Shown: positions 44,093 through 54,213 of the stretch, one piece after another
How the letters are laid out: every line of letters begins with the position of its first letter
Numbering within the stretch: position 1 is the stretch's first letter
From: Thalassotalea sp. ND16A
Lineage (GTDB): Bacteria; Pseudomonadota; Gammaproteobacteria; Enterobacterales; Alteromonadaceae
DNA: 64,000 nucleotides
Assembly (NCBI RefSeq): GCF_000764205.1
Contig: NZ_JQDZ01000112.1
Coordinates: forward strand, 124,001-188,000
Direction: 5' to 3'
Notes under the pieces: generated by a model
What the model was told of the DNA's origin: nothing
The model's database searches: none
The model's input: the letters and a program-made list of their open reading frames with translations, nothing else
Position numbers and translations under genes: made by a program

Positions 44093-45457
44093 CTAATCGG
44101 CCGTTGCTTTATACTGTTTATTGGTGACCACGCTTTCTATTTGACCATCCGCTATTTGAGTGGTCACCGTTTGGTTTATGGCAACTTGCTCGAGACTGCG
44201 AATGATTCTGCCATTACTGTCACGCGTTATGCTGTAGCCTCGGGCGATGGTGGCAAGCGGGCTAACAATATTCAGGTTTTGCGCAACTCTGGCCAACTGT
44301 TGCTGCTTGTTGTCTTTACACTGCAACAAACCTCTAACCAAACGACCCTGAAAATCGTCAAGTTTGCTGTGTGCCAGATGGATTTTTTGCTTAGGGGAGG
44401 CCGCCATTAACCGTTGTTGCAACATTGCGATAGAGGTTTGCAGCTGACTTTGCTGAACGTTCAGGCTTTGTAACAAACGTGCATGTAAATCGTCGGCTTT
44501 TTGCTGCTGACCACGTAACTGTTGTTCTGGGCTGGTTAACGCCAACTTATGGTTGAGTAATTGCTGATGTGCACTGCTACGTTGCAGTTTGTGGTTAATT
44601 AAATGCACCAGTTTTTGTCGGTAATGTTGGATTTTAGTGAGTAAATGTTGATTATCGTCTGATACCAACTCTGCGGCAGCGGAAGGGGTCGGGGCACGCA
44701 TATCGGCGACATAATCGGCAAGTGCAGTGTCGACTTCATGACCCACGGCACTGATCACCGGAATATCACAATCGAAAATGGCTCGCACCACCGGCTCTTC
44801 ATTAAACGCCCATAAATCTTCTAATGAACCGCCACCACGACCAACAATTAAGACATCACATTCATCACGCTCATTGGCATCATAAATGGCGTCGCTAATT
44901 AACTCACTAGCAGCGTCGCCCTGTACCAAGGTTGGGTAGATGATCACCTCAATACTCGGGTTGCGACGTTTCAACACGGTGAGAATATCTTGAACTGCCG
45001 CGCCGGTGCTCGAGGTCACTATACCTACGGTTTTGACAAAATCAGGGAGCGGTTGTTTGTAACGTTGATCAAATAAGCCTTCGGCTTGCAGTTGGTTTTT
45101 TAATAACTCAAACTTTTGCCTTAACAACCCGTCGCCAGCATCTTCCATTTGCTCGATAATCAGTTGAAAGTCACCGCGCGGTTCATACAAAGATACTTTC
45201 GCTTTCACTAATACTTGCTGACCGTTTTGCGGTCTTATTCGGGTGTAGCGGTTGTTACCTTTAAACATCGCACAACGAACTTGTGCTTTACTGTCTTTTA
45301 ACGATAAATACCAATGACCAGAGCTGGCGGCGATGAAGTTTGAGATTTCACCACATAACCATAGTGTTCTCAGCTCACTTTCCAAGATAAAACGTACTTT
45401 TTTGGTGAGCTCACTTACCTGTAAAATGTGTTGTTGCGGGGCGTTTACATGCGTCAT
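44093..45457 (-). CDS. xseA: Exodeoxyribonuclease VII large subunit
   Basis: This 454-residue subunit, with XseB, degrades single-stranded DNA. The N-terminal OB-fold ([49 protein letters not shown]) precedes the catalytic domain ([54 protein letters not shown]). A long coiled coil (about 270-400) rich in Gln and Leu follows. It is divergent from guaB, a conserved arrangement. Confidence 0.95.
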   Translation of the reverse strand: MTHVNAPQQHILQVSELTKKVRFILESELRTLWLCGEISNFIAASSGHWYLSLKDSKAQVRCAMFKGNNRYTRIRPQNGQQVLVKAKVSLYEPRGDFQLIIEQMEDAGDGLLRQKFELLKNQLQAEGLFDQRYKQPLPDFVKTVGIVTSSTGAAVQDILTVLKRRNPSIEVIIYPTLVQGDAASELISDAIYDANERDECDVLIVGRGGGSLEDLWAFNEEPVVRAIFDCDIPVISAVGHEVDTALADYVADMRAPTPSAAAELVSDDNQHLLTKIQHYRQKLVHLINHKLQRSSAHQQLLNHKLALTSPEQQLRGQQQKADDLHARLLQSLNVQQSQLQTSIAMLQQRLMAASPKQKIHLAHSKLDDFQGRLVRGLLQCKDNKQQQLARVAQNLNIVSPLATIARGYSITRDSNGRIIRSLEQVAINQTVTTQIADGQIESVVTNKQYKATAD

Positions 45458-45572
45458 TATGATGTTTTCGTTAATTTTTTAATAAAATACGGCTTATTTA
45501 CAAAATATCAGTTTACCTTGGCCTTGAAAACGATTAAAATCCGTTCGCAATTATTACTCCACTAAAAAGTGA

Positions 45573-47072
<1,500 letters not shown>

Positions 47073-47273
47073 TTTTGTGATGTTGGGGCGGTTATTTGTC
47101 CCTATTTCGACTTTTCGTGTACTCATTTGCAAAAGCAAACTCCGTGCACTAAAAGCCGAACTAGAACCAAATTCCTCGCCCAAACATACACAAAATGAAT
47201 TTTAATTATTTTATATTAAAAGCGGCAATAAGAAGTAAGCCCGGTTTTATCACTGAAAAAGAGAAGAGACACA

Positions 47274-48851
47274 ATGAGTCAAGACATTCATGACCATCGA
47301 ATTCTGATATTAGATTTTGGTTCACAATACACCCAGTTAATTGCCCGTCGTGTGCGTGAAATTGGTGTTTACTGTGAGCTTTGGGCCTGGGACGTAACCG
47401 AAGAGCAAATCAAAAGTTTCAATCCATCGGGTATTATTTTAGCCGGTGGCCCGGAATCGGTAACCGAAGAAAACTCACCGCGCGCTCCTGAGTATGTGTT
47501 CAATGCTGGCGTGCCGGTATTTGGTATTTGTTACGGCATGCAAACCATGGCCGAGCAATTAGGTGGTGGCGTACAAAGCTCCCAGCATAAAGAATTTGGT
47601 TATGCCGCGGTTGAAGTGGTAGGTCAATCGGCGTTATTTAAAAATATCGAAGATGCTATTGGCGCTAACGGCAATGCTACCTTAGATGTGTGGATGAGCC
47701 ACGGTGATAAAGTTGCTCAAATTCCAGCCGGGTTTACCACTATCGCACAAACCCCAAGCTGTACTTATGCAGCGATGGCGAACGAAGAAAAGAATTTCTA
47801 CGGTGTGCAATTTCACCCGGAAGTCACCCATACCAAACAGGGTATGCGTATTCTTGAACACTTTGTGGTTGATATCTGTAAGTGTGAAAAATTGTGGACC
47901 TCAGCTTCCATTATTGAAGATGCGATTGCCAAAATGAAAGCGCAAGTTGGCGATGATGAAGTGGTACTTGGTCTATCTGGTGGTGTCGATTCATCAGTAG
48001 TTGCGATGCTTTTACATCGTGCCATTGGCGACAGATTGACTTGTGTATTCGTCGATAACGGCTTATTGCGTTTGAACGAAGGCGAGCAGGTGATGGACAT
48101 GTTTGGCGATCACTTTGGTTTGAACATAGTGCATGTGAAAGCTGAAGACCGATTCCTCGATCGTCTTGCCGGTGAAGCCGACCCGGAAGCGAAGCGTAAA
48201 ATTATTGGTAACGTATTTGTTGATGTTTTTGATGAAGAGTCGAAAAAATTAAGCAATGCGAAATGGTTAGCACAAGGCACCATCTATCCAGATGTTATCG
48301 AATCTGCGGCCTCTGCTACCGGTAAAGCTCATGTGATCAAATCTCACCATAACGTTGGCGGCTTACCAGATGATATGGAGTTAGGGTTAGTTGAACCGCT
48401 TCGTGAATTATTTAAAGATGAAGTTCGCAAGATTGGCTTAGAACTGGGGTTGCCGTATGACATGTTATATCGTCACCCATTCCCTGGACCGGGTTTAGGG
48501 GTACGTGTGCTTGGCGAAGTGAAAAAAGAGTACTGTGACTTATTGCGTCGCGCCGATGCTATTTTCATTGAAGAATTGCACAAGCATGAGCTATATCACA
48601 AAGTAAGCCAGGCATTTACCGTATTCTTACCGGTACGCTCGGTTGGTGTTATGGGCGATGGCCGTAAGTACGACTGGGTTGTATCGTTACGTGCAGTTGA
48701 AACCATTGATTTCATGACCGCGCACTGGGCTCATTTACCATACGACTTCTTAGGCTTAGTATCTAACCGTATTATCAATGAGATCGACGGCATTTCCCGT
48801 GTAGTTTACGATATTTCAGGCAAACCACCTGCCACTATCGAGTGGGAATAA
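47274..48851 (+). CDS. guaA: GMP synthase (glutamine-hydrolysing)
   Basis: This enzyme converts XMP to GMP. The 525 residues contain the class I glutamine amidotransferase ([18 protein letters not shown], catalytic Cys in [20 protein letters not shown]) and the ATP pyrophosphatase with the P-loop [14 protein letters not shown]. The C-terminal dimerisation part ends [26 protein letters not shown] precedes the ATG. The last 42 codons are repeated twice more downstream, but this copy is complete. Confidence 0.96.
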   Translation: MSQDIHDHRILILDFGSQYTQLIARRVREIGVYCELWAWDVTEEQIKSFNPSGIILAGGPESVTEENSPRAPEYVFNAGVPVFGICYGMQTMAEQLGGGVQSSQHKEFGYAAVEVVGQSALFKNIEDAIGANGNATLDVWMSHGDKVAQIPAGFTTIAQTPSCTYAAMANEEKNFYGVQFHPEVTHTKQGMRILEHFVVDICKCEKLWTSASIIEDAIAKMKAQVGDDEVVLGLSGGVDSSVVAMLLHRAIGDRLTCVFVDNGLLRLNEGEQVMDMFGDHFGLNIVHVKAEDRFLDRLAGEADPEAKRKIIGNVFVDVFDEESKKLSNAKWLAQGTIYPDVIESAASATGKAHVIKSHHNVGGLPDDMELGLVEPLRELFKDEVRKIGLELGLPYDMLYRHPFPGPGLGVRVLGEVKKEYCDLLRRADAIFIEELHKHELYHKVSQAFTVFLPVRSVGVMGDGRKYDWVVSLRAVETIDFMTAHWAHLPYDFLGLVSNRIINEIDGISRVVYDISGKPPATIEWE

Positions 48852-48886
48852 TCATCGTTTAGTTTGATTCGCTCACTGTGATTAAT

Positions 48887-48912
48887 AGCCTTCAATTTTG
48901 AAGGCTTTTTTA
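48887..48912 (+). terminator. guaA terminator, first copy
   Basis: AGCCTTCA-ATTT-TGAAGGCT followed by a T-run 36 bases after the guaA stop. The same structure recurs at 49114, and a similar but not identical one (AGCCTTCA-TTA-TGAAGGTT) at 49336. Confidence 0.9.
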
Positions 48913-48934
48913 TGCTCCAAAAGTATTTGATTTC

Positions 48935-49078
48935 ATGACCGCCAGACATAACGGGGCTCATTTACCATACGACTTCTTAGGCTTAGTATCTAACCGTATT
49001 ATCAATGAGATCGACGGCATTTCCCGTGTAGTTTACGATATTTCAGGCAAACCACCTGCCACTATCGAGTGGGAATAA
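48935..49078 (+). pseudogene. guaA C-terminal fragment, copy 2
   Basis: An ATG (equivalent to an internal guaA Met) opens 47 residues that keep the guaA frame and end in PATIEWE. Only the first few residues differ (MTARHNGAH instead of MTAHWAH). It cannot be functional alone. Confidence 0.85.
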
Positions 49079-49113
49079 TCATCGTTTAGTTTGATTCGCT
49101 CACTGTGATTAAT

Positions 49114-49139
49114 AGCCTTCAATTTTGAAGGCTTTTTTA
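49114..49139 (+). terminator. guaA-type terminator, second copy
   Basis: An exact copy of the 48887 hairpin and T-run, 227 bases downstream. Confidence 0.88.
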
Positions 49140-49161
49140 TGCTCCAAAAGTATTTGATTTC

Positions 49162-49305
49162 ATGACCGCCAGACATAACGGGGCTCATTTACCATACGAC
49201 TTCTTAGGCTTAGTATCTAACCGTATTATCAATGAGATCGACGGCATTTCCCGTGTAGTTTACGATATTTCAGGCAAACCACCTGCCACTATCGAATGGG
49301 AATAA
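49162..49305 (+). pseudogene. guaA C-terminal fragment, copy 3
   Basis: The same 47-residue in-frame fragment as copy 2, ending PATIEWE. The sequence downstream differs from copies 1 and 2, so this copy probably carries the ancestral guaA flank. Confidence 0.85.
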
Positions 49306-49330
49306 TCATCGTGGATGATTATATGAAATA

Positions 49331-49361
49331 AAAAAAGCCTTCATTATGAAGGTTTTTTTAT
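49331..49361 (+). terminator. Terminator after the third guaA copy
   Basis: AGCCTTCA-TTA-TGAAGGTT with an A-run before it and a T-run after it; probably the original guaA terminator. Confidence 0.85.
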
Positions 49362-49552
49362 TCTGGGTTGCGCGCTACGCGCTACAATAGATGGCGTAAT
49401 TTTTCCTATCATTAATTATATTCCAATACATACAGACTTCGATTCATATTAAATGATTAGCTCTAATCGTATTAATAAAGCCCAAGTAAATATTGTAAAC
49501 AATCCTTCGGCTTCAATCATGCTGCCTGAAGCTCGTAGCCCGCGGCCAATTG

Positions 49553-49996
49553 CTAGTCTAGCTTCTGTTCCGCATAATGCATCATCGCATCGCTAAAACG
49601 TTGGGCCAAGCCTGGTGCCAATTGTTCAAAGTTTGCTTGTTGATCGGCATCGTTAGCAATGCTGTTTGCCATCGCCTTAAATTTTTCAGCATTCACTAAA
49701 ATCGCTTTGTTTTGTAACTTGGATAACGCGAAAGTGGTATAGGCAAGGTATTGTTGTACAACGGCTTGCATCTCAGTAGAGTCGAAGGCAAATTCAGATG
49801 CTTTGGCAAGTTCTGCATTAAACGCATCGGCTTTCTCTTTAAGCTCCATGGTATCTTCCATGCTTAAGTTAGCCAACTGTTCAAGGCGTTGATCGACTTT
49901 GTCATCGCCGACTCGTTCACGGGCTAATTGCTCTTGGCGTTCAAGCTCTTCATTTTCAAATTCGTTGCTGTCTGATACTTGCTTATTATCACTCAT
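49553..49996 (-). CDS. TipAS-like domain protein without DNA-binding domain
   Basis: This 147-residue, mostly helical acidic protein is similar in its C-terminal half to the TipAS ligand-binding domain: DSTEMQAVVQQYLAYTT, then NAEKFKAMANSI and LAPGLAQRFSDAMMHYAEQKL. TipAS normally follows a MerR helix-turn-helix, which is missing; the N-terminus is a charged segment (MSDNKQVSDSNEFENEELERQEQ). A stand-alone TipAS-like fold could bind small ligands, but the role is unknown. It is monocistronic. Confidence 0.6.
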   Translation of the reverse strand: MSDNKQVSDSNEFENEELERQEQLARERVGDDKVDQRLEQLANLSMEDTMELKEKADAFNAELAKASEFAFDSTEMQAVVQQYLAYTTFALSKLQNKAILVNAEKFKAMANSIANDADQQANFEQLAPGLAQRFSDAMMHYAEQKLD

Positions 49997-50123
49997 TACT
50001 TTTACCTTTACTGTTTCATACTTATTTTAACGGCGCGATCTTGCCACAACCATTGATATATAGCTATAGTATTCGTCTTACGCTGATAGGCACTAACAAG
50101 TTAAGCTTCCCTTTAGGAATATT

Positions 50124-50696
50124 ATGATTTTATATGGTTCAACCACCTCGCCATTTGTGCGTCGCATTCGTATTTTTACCCATGCCATTCCGGTCGAATT
50201 TGCTGTTATGGACATATTTTCCGGCGATGGTCGGAAAATTTTAATGGCGAAAAACCCAACGTTGAAAGTTCCATTTTTGGTCGATGATGAGGTTAACGTG
50301 TTTGATTCAAGGGTGATTTTCAGATACATCACCGAGAAATTTGAATTAACACCGATTTCCTGGCATCAAGAAAACGCTTTAACGCTAATTGATTCGATAA
50401 GTGACTCGTTAGTTTCGATGTTTTTATTATCAAAGAGCGAAATAGATACCAGTGATGATAAAATGTTTTTCAATTTGCAGCGTCAACGAGCAGGGCAAGT
50501 CTTCAGCGAACTTGAAAAACAATGTGCCGCTGGCGATTTTGCTGAGTGGCATTACCCCAGCATCTGTTTATTCTGTTTACTCGATTGGGTGCAATTTAGA
50601 AATATGGCCGATATCAGTGCGCACCAGCATTTATTATCGTTTTACCGCGCGAACGCGAAACGAGAAGAGGTTATTGACACCGATCCAAGAGATTAG
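50124..50696 (+). CDS. Glutathione S-transferase family protein
   Basis: This 190-residue protein has a thioredoxin-like N-terminus (ILYGSTTSPFVRRIRIFTHAIPVEF, with TSPFVRR in place of a CxxC) and VPFLVDDEVNVFDSRVIFRYI (cis-Pro and the SNAIL/TRAIL-like D-S motif). It continues into a helical C-terminal domain. This matches GST or SspA-like proteins; the substrate is unknown. An AGGAATATT site precedes the ATG. It is followed by the DUF1289 gene. Confidence 0.8.
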   Translation: MILYGSTTSPFVRRIRIFTHAIPVEFAVMDIFSGDGRKILMAKNPTLKVPFLVDDEVNVFDSRVIFRYITEKFELTPISWHQENALTLIDSISDSLVSMFLLSKSEIDTSDDKMFFNLQRQRAGQVFSELEKQCAAGDFAEWHYPSICLFCLLDWVQFRNMADISAHQHLLSFYRANAKREEVIDTDPRD

Positions 50697-50783
50697 CCTT
50701 AATGGTAAATTCCATGTATCTTTAAATATATAACACCATATTGGTTTAATACGTCTTTAGCCGCTGAGCAGTAAAGGTTTCGC

Positions 50784-51101
50784 ATGCAAGAGTTGCAACT
50801 CGATTTTTTTGATATACCCAGTCCTTGTCGCGGGGTATGCAAATCGGATGACAAAGGATATTGTCAGGGTTGCTTTCGCACACGTGAAGAGCGCTTTGGC
50901 TGGAAAGAGTTGAATAATAGTGAAAAGCAAAAAGTAATAAAACGTTGCTTACAAAGAGAAAAACGACGTAATACTCCAGTTAAAGAAAAGGTTGAACAAG
51001 CAGAGCCCGATATTGTTCAGCCATCATTACTCGACCCACCGGTAAAAGAAAATATCTGCAGTGTTATCGCCGACGATGAATTTGACGACTTTGAGCTTTA
51101 A
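50784..51101 (+). CDS. DUF1289 family protein
   Basis: This 105-residue protein has the DUF1289 core SPCRGVCKSDDKGYCQGCFRT with four cysteines (C15, C19, C27, C30), likely a metal or Fe-S site, followed by EERFGWKELNNSEKQKVI. The function is unknown for the family. A long acidic tail (about 60-105) is poorly conserved in relatives. It is followed by tRNA-Phe. Confidence 0.85.
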   Translation: MQELQLDFFDIPSPCRGVCKSDDKGYCQGCFRTREERFGWKELNNSEKQKVIKRCLQREKRRNTPVKEKVEQAEPDIVQPSLLDPPVKENICSVIADDEFDDFEL

Positions 51102-51231
51102 TCGAGCAATATTAAGACGCATCGAATAAATAATAGGCAACTGAAATTATTTATCTAAAAATAGGTTGCGAACATTTAAAATGCGCTATATGATACGCGC
51201 TCTTCAACGAAAGATTGTTCTTAAAGTTGAA

Positions 51232-51307
51232 GCCTCGATAGCTCAGTCGGTAGAGCAGGGGATTGAAAATCCCCGTGTCCCTGGTTCGATTCCGGGTCGA
51301 GGCACCA
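51232..51307 (+). tRNA. tRNA-Phe (GAA)
   Basis: The complete 76-nt tRNA folds as a cloverleaf with encoded CCA at 51305-51307. The acceptor is GCCTCGA/TCGAGGC, the D stem is GCTC/GAGC, the anticodon stem is GGGGA/TCCCC with loop TTGAAAA (anticodon GAA at 51265-51267), and the T-loop is TTCGATT. It is followed by its own terminator. Confidence 0.97.
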
Positions 51308-51315
51308 TATTTCGA

Positions 51316-51343
51316 AAGGCTCTGCAATTGCAGAGCCTTTTTT
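51316..51343 (+). terminator. Terminator after tRNA-Phe
   Basis: AAGGCTCTGCAATTGCAGAGCCTT is a perfect self-complementary stem directly followed by T's. Confidence 0.92.
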
Positions 51344-51370
51344 CGTTTAGTAACGAAAAAATTTTGAGTG

Positions 51371-51414
51371 AATCCCCCTCGAAAGGCTCCCAGCCTGCCG
51401 GGTATAAGTACAAA
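51371..51414 (-). repeat. Terminator-linked dispersed repeat, inverted copy
   Basis: Read on the minus strand this gives TTTTGTACTTATACCCGGCAGG, then CTGGGAGCCTTTCGAGGGGGATT, matching the copies at 3037 and 32856. The rest of the 51308-51580 gap holds no gene I can support. Confidence 0.7.
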
Positions 51415-51528
51415 ATATTAATAGCTTCGGGCTACGGGCAGAACTGGCATTGCTACACGATAGGTGAATTGATCAAATACACCGCCCGTGGCCAGTAGCT
51501 CGTTGCTAGCAGCTTAAAATCTACATCC

Positions 51529-51568
51529 ATCCATAAAAAAACCAGCAAACGCTGGTTTTTTTATGGAT
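51529..51568. terminator. Perfect 18-bp hairpin terminator, bidirectional
   Basis: The arms at 51529-51546 and 51551-51568 are exact inverted copies around AAAC, with internal A-run and T-run. It separates the tRNA region from the minus-strand EF-hand gene. Confidence 0.9.
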
Positions 51569-51580
51569 CTAACGATTAGT

Positions 51581-51799
51581 TTATAACGCTAAATCAATGA
51601 TCATCTCGGTTAACTCTTCTTTTGAAATTGAGTTGTCATGATTCTTATCAAATTTATGGAAAATGCTCTCACACATGTTTAAGCCTTTTTGCTGTAATAA
51701 GCAGTCAATTAATTCAACAAATTCAGAGCGATTAATTACACCATCTTTATCTTCATCGAAAATTTCGAATAATTCGTCTACCCATTCTTTAATTTGCAT
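51581..51799 (-). CDS. Small EF-hand calcium-binding protein
   Basis: This 72-residue protein has two canonical EF-hand loops: D15-x-D17-x-D19-G ending E26 and D51-x-N53-x-D55 ending E62, each flanked by helices. It has no signal peptide, so it is probably a cytoplasmic calmodulin-like protein. Bacterial EF-hand proteins of this size are uncommon and no partner is evident; the next gene is a transporter in the same orientation but 112 bp upstream. Its function is unknown. Confidence 0.85.
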   Translation of the reverse strand: MQIKEWVDELFEIFDEDKDGVINRSEFVELIDCLLQQKGLNMCESIFHKFDKNHDNSISKEELTEMIIDLAL

Positions 51800-51911
51800 T
51801 TTTCTGTCCTTGTAATCTTTACAGATAGTTATATAACCTTAATGTACTGCTTATGGCGTTGAATTGAAATAACCAATTTGTAAAATTTTATGCTATTTGA
51901 GCAAAATGTTG

Positions 51912-54020
51912 TTATTTGACGAAACGCCCTGGCTCTTTGCCTTCAATCCAGTAGCGATATAACGCATCTATGGTTTTGCTACGCTGTTTCATGGTGATCC
52001 ACAAACTAATAAACCGTTCGAAGGCAATGTCGCCATGCGCCACGGGAAACGCGATAGCAAAAGGCGGAGCATGCGGTTTCGGAGTAACCACAGAATAATC
52101 AGGGTAAAGTAGGGTCCAGGCTGACGCGCCAGCCGCGCCATACATCATCGCATCGATGTTTTCTCCCTGTTTTTGAAAAAACAATCTAGGCGTTGATAAT
52201 TCCCATACGGTATTGTTAGGTAAGTTTTTACTCACACTTGCTTCGTAAAAGTAAGCCTCTGGCACCCCTATGACTAACTCTTTTTTGTCGATAAATTTCT
52301 GCCAGTGTGAAAACTTACGGCGATCGGCATCTCGCACCAACAGTGAAAATGGCTCTTCGGTATAGGCTGTAGTCAAATTGTATTCAATCAGGTTTTTCGG
52401 GGTAACAGGAATGCCGGAAACGATATCGAGATAGCCATTAGATAACAGCTGTTTGGTTTGCTTGCGATAAATTAAGACAAACTCAATCGCAACCTCTAAT
52501 TCTTGCGCCAGCAGATGACCAAGTTCGATATCTAAGCCCACTAATAAGCCGTCCTTATTGTGAAAAGCATAAGGCAGGGAGTCACGGTAATAGCCCATGC
52601 GAATAAAGCCCCTTTGCTTTATTATGGTTAAGGTGTCTTTTTGTGTTTGCGCCAAAGCATTGGTTAATTGACTACTGTCCGGTTCCCTTAAGTATCTTGC
52701 CTCAGCGCCAGGGATTAATAAGTTGCGATTGATGAATTTCTCATAGCCCTGATATGGATGGCTGATCAATTCAAAAACGGCACTGAGCATAACAAATATT
52801 AGCATCGTACATATTGGTGCAGAGGCCGTGAGTATGGCGAATGGGCGAAGATAAAATTTCACTTTATTTATGGTCAACAGAGTGGTTAATAACGCTAATA
52901 CGGTGATAAACATTACCGATAATAACGCGCCTAAACGAGAAATAATTAATTGTTCAGCAACGATAAACAGTTCAAACATACTCGCCGAAATATTCGCGTT
53001 ATCAAGCAAGTTAGGCACAGCTATCATACTGGAGCCAAATAATTGCATAACCCCAAATATCATTAAACTTAAATAATCGCTGACATTGACATTTTCCCCA
53101 GAAAACCAGCCGGCGAACAAGACAAACAATATTGCCAGTAACTTTCCACCAACAGGCAAGCTGTATGAAATAGGCACCACCACCGATGGCAGTCTTTTTA
53201 CTTCACTATGTATTTTGGCGTATTCACTCAATTGTTTTTTTACATTCTCAGCAATTACGGGCAATACAATAAATATACTGCCCGTGGCAAATGCGGTAAT
53301 TAAGGCATCTTTTGCCGCAAACAAAACTTGTCGATAGGTTAATGGGGTTATGGTTGCCACGAGTAGTGGAAATACGATAAAGGTCAGCAGTAGCACAATG
53401 CTTGTGGCGGTAATGATGTATACCATTAAACCATCGAGCTGATTATTATCGATTGTCGCCGAAGCATTTAACGATATGGCAAATACACCAATGGGGGCCA
53501 GTTTCATCACCAAATTGGTGACTATGGTAAGCGCCTCCCGAATGTCTCTAAATACATACAAACTGCGTCTTTTTTGCTCCAGGCCAATAAAGCCCAAACC
53601 AACAAAAATACTAAAAATAACCACCGCCGGGATGATGGCTTGTGCAAATGAGTCAAATGGATTGGCCGGGAGAAATAATTCCAAGATATTTAAAGGTTCG
53701 GCTTGCGCTTGATTGGACGCACTGTAAAAAGCCGCGGCACTCCAATCGGGAAAGGCGAGCGGAGATAAGCCGATAAAAAACAATACCGCACTTAGCAGTA
53801 GTAAAAACGTTAGACCGCCAAATTTTATTAATTGCTTGCCCTGACGACGACTCATTGAGCCAATACCGTAGATCAGTGACACAGAAATATAGGGTAGGGC
53901 GGTCATCTGCAACAGCATCACAAAGCCTTGGCCAACCAGTTCTATCGCGGGCAAGGTAAAATTAGTGCTAAAGCCGATTATCAGGCCGAAGACCATTGCT
54001 ATTATTATTTTATTGGCCAT
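51912..54020 (-). CDS. Dicarboxylate/amino-acid:cation symporter fused to a solute-binding domain
   Basis: This 702-residue fusion has an N-terminal SDF (DAACS/GltP-type) symporter of about 415 residues with eight helices and hairpins (for example PVIAENVKKQ and LPVGGKLLAILFVLF segments). After one more membrane helix (about 420-440) comes a periplasmic amino-acid-type solute-binding domain (about 470-700). It begins FIRMGYYRDSLPYAF and GLLVGLDIELGHLLAQEL, the SBP_bac_3 signature, and ends with RYWIEGKEPG. The binding domain could feed the carrier. The substrate, perhaps a dicarboxylate or amino acid, is not determined. Confidence 0.85.
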   Translation of the reverse strand: MANKIIIAMVFGLIIGFSTNFTLPAIELVGQGFVMLLQMTALPYISVSLIYGIGSMSRRQGKQLIKFGGLTFLLLLSAVLFFIGLSPLAFPDWSAAAFYSASNQAQAEPLNILELFLPANPFDSFAQAIIPAVVIFSIFVGLGFIGLEQKRRSLYVFRDIREALTIVTNLVMKLAPIGVFAISLNASATIDNNQLDGLMVYIITATSIVLLLTFIVFPLLVATITPLTYRQVLFAAKDALITAFATGSIFIVLPVIAENVKKQLSEYAKIHSEVKRLPSVVVPISYSLPVGGKLLAILFVLFAGWFSGENVNVSDYLSLMIFGVMQLFGSSMIAVPNLLDNANISASMFELFIVAEQLIISRLGALLSVMFITVLALLTTLLTINKVKFYLRPFAILTASAPICTMLIFVMLSAVFELISHPYQGYEKFINRNLLIPGAEARYLREPDSSQLTNALAQTQKDTLTIIKQRGFIRMGYYRDSLPYAFHNKDGLLVGLDIELGHLLAQELEVAIEFVLIYRKQTKQLLSNGYLDIVSGIPVTPKNLIEYNLTTAYTEEPFSLLVRDADRRKFSHWQKFIDKKELVIGVPEAYFYEASVSKNLPNNTVWELSTPRLFFQKQGENIDAMMYGAAGASAWTLLYPDYSVVTPKPHAPPFAIAFPVAHGDIAFERFISLWITMKQRSKTIDALYRYWIEGKEPGRFVK

Positions 54021-54213
54021 TTGCTTCCTTCAACTGCTCTCGTAATAAGCTAATATATTGATGATGAATGTTAACGAAAAGAAAAAATTGTGAATATTGT
54101 TAATAAATTATAGATAAAAAAAGATAATAAGTATTTAATAAGCTAGTGCATTGGCAAAATTCATCGGTTTTCCAAAATATAATAACAACGTATTGAAACT
54201 AAATAATAAAAAT

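Larger units (their letters stand above)
48727..49312 (+). repeat. Tandem triplication of the guaA 3' end (227-bp period)
   Basis: Three copies of a 132-bp segment start at 48727, 48954 and 49181. They cover the last guaA codons and the stop. The first two copies are each followed by the same 95-bp spacer, which includes a terminator and ends in a TTTGATTTCATGACCGCC stretch like guaA at 48706. The third is followed by different sequence with its own terminator. Copies agree at essentially every base; one G-to-A difference is seen in the third. The result resembles target-site duplication at guaA, a known integration hotspot. Confidence 0.95.

Noticed and set aside
48727..49312. CRISPR-like repeat array at guaA
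   Set aside because: Repeats are 132 bp, encode the guaA C-terminus, and the two 95-bp spacers are identical. There are no cas genes.
51166..51498. Open frame of 110 codons across tRNA-Phe
   Set aside because: It reads straight through the tRNA and its terminator, so it cannot be a protein gene.
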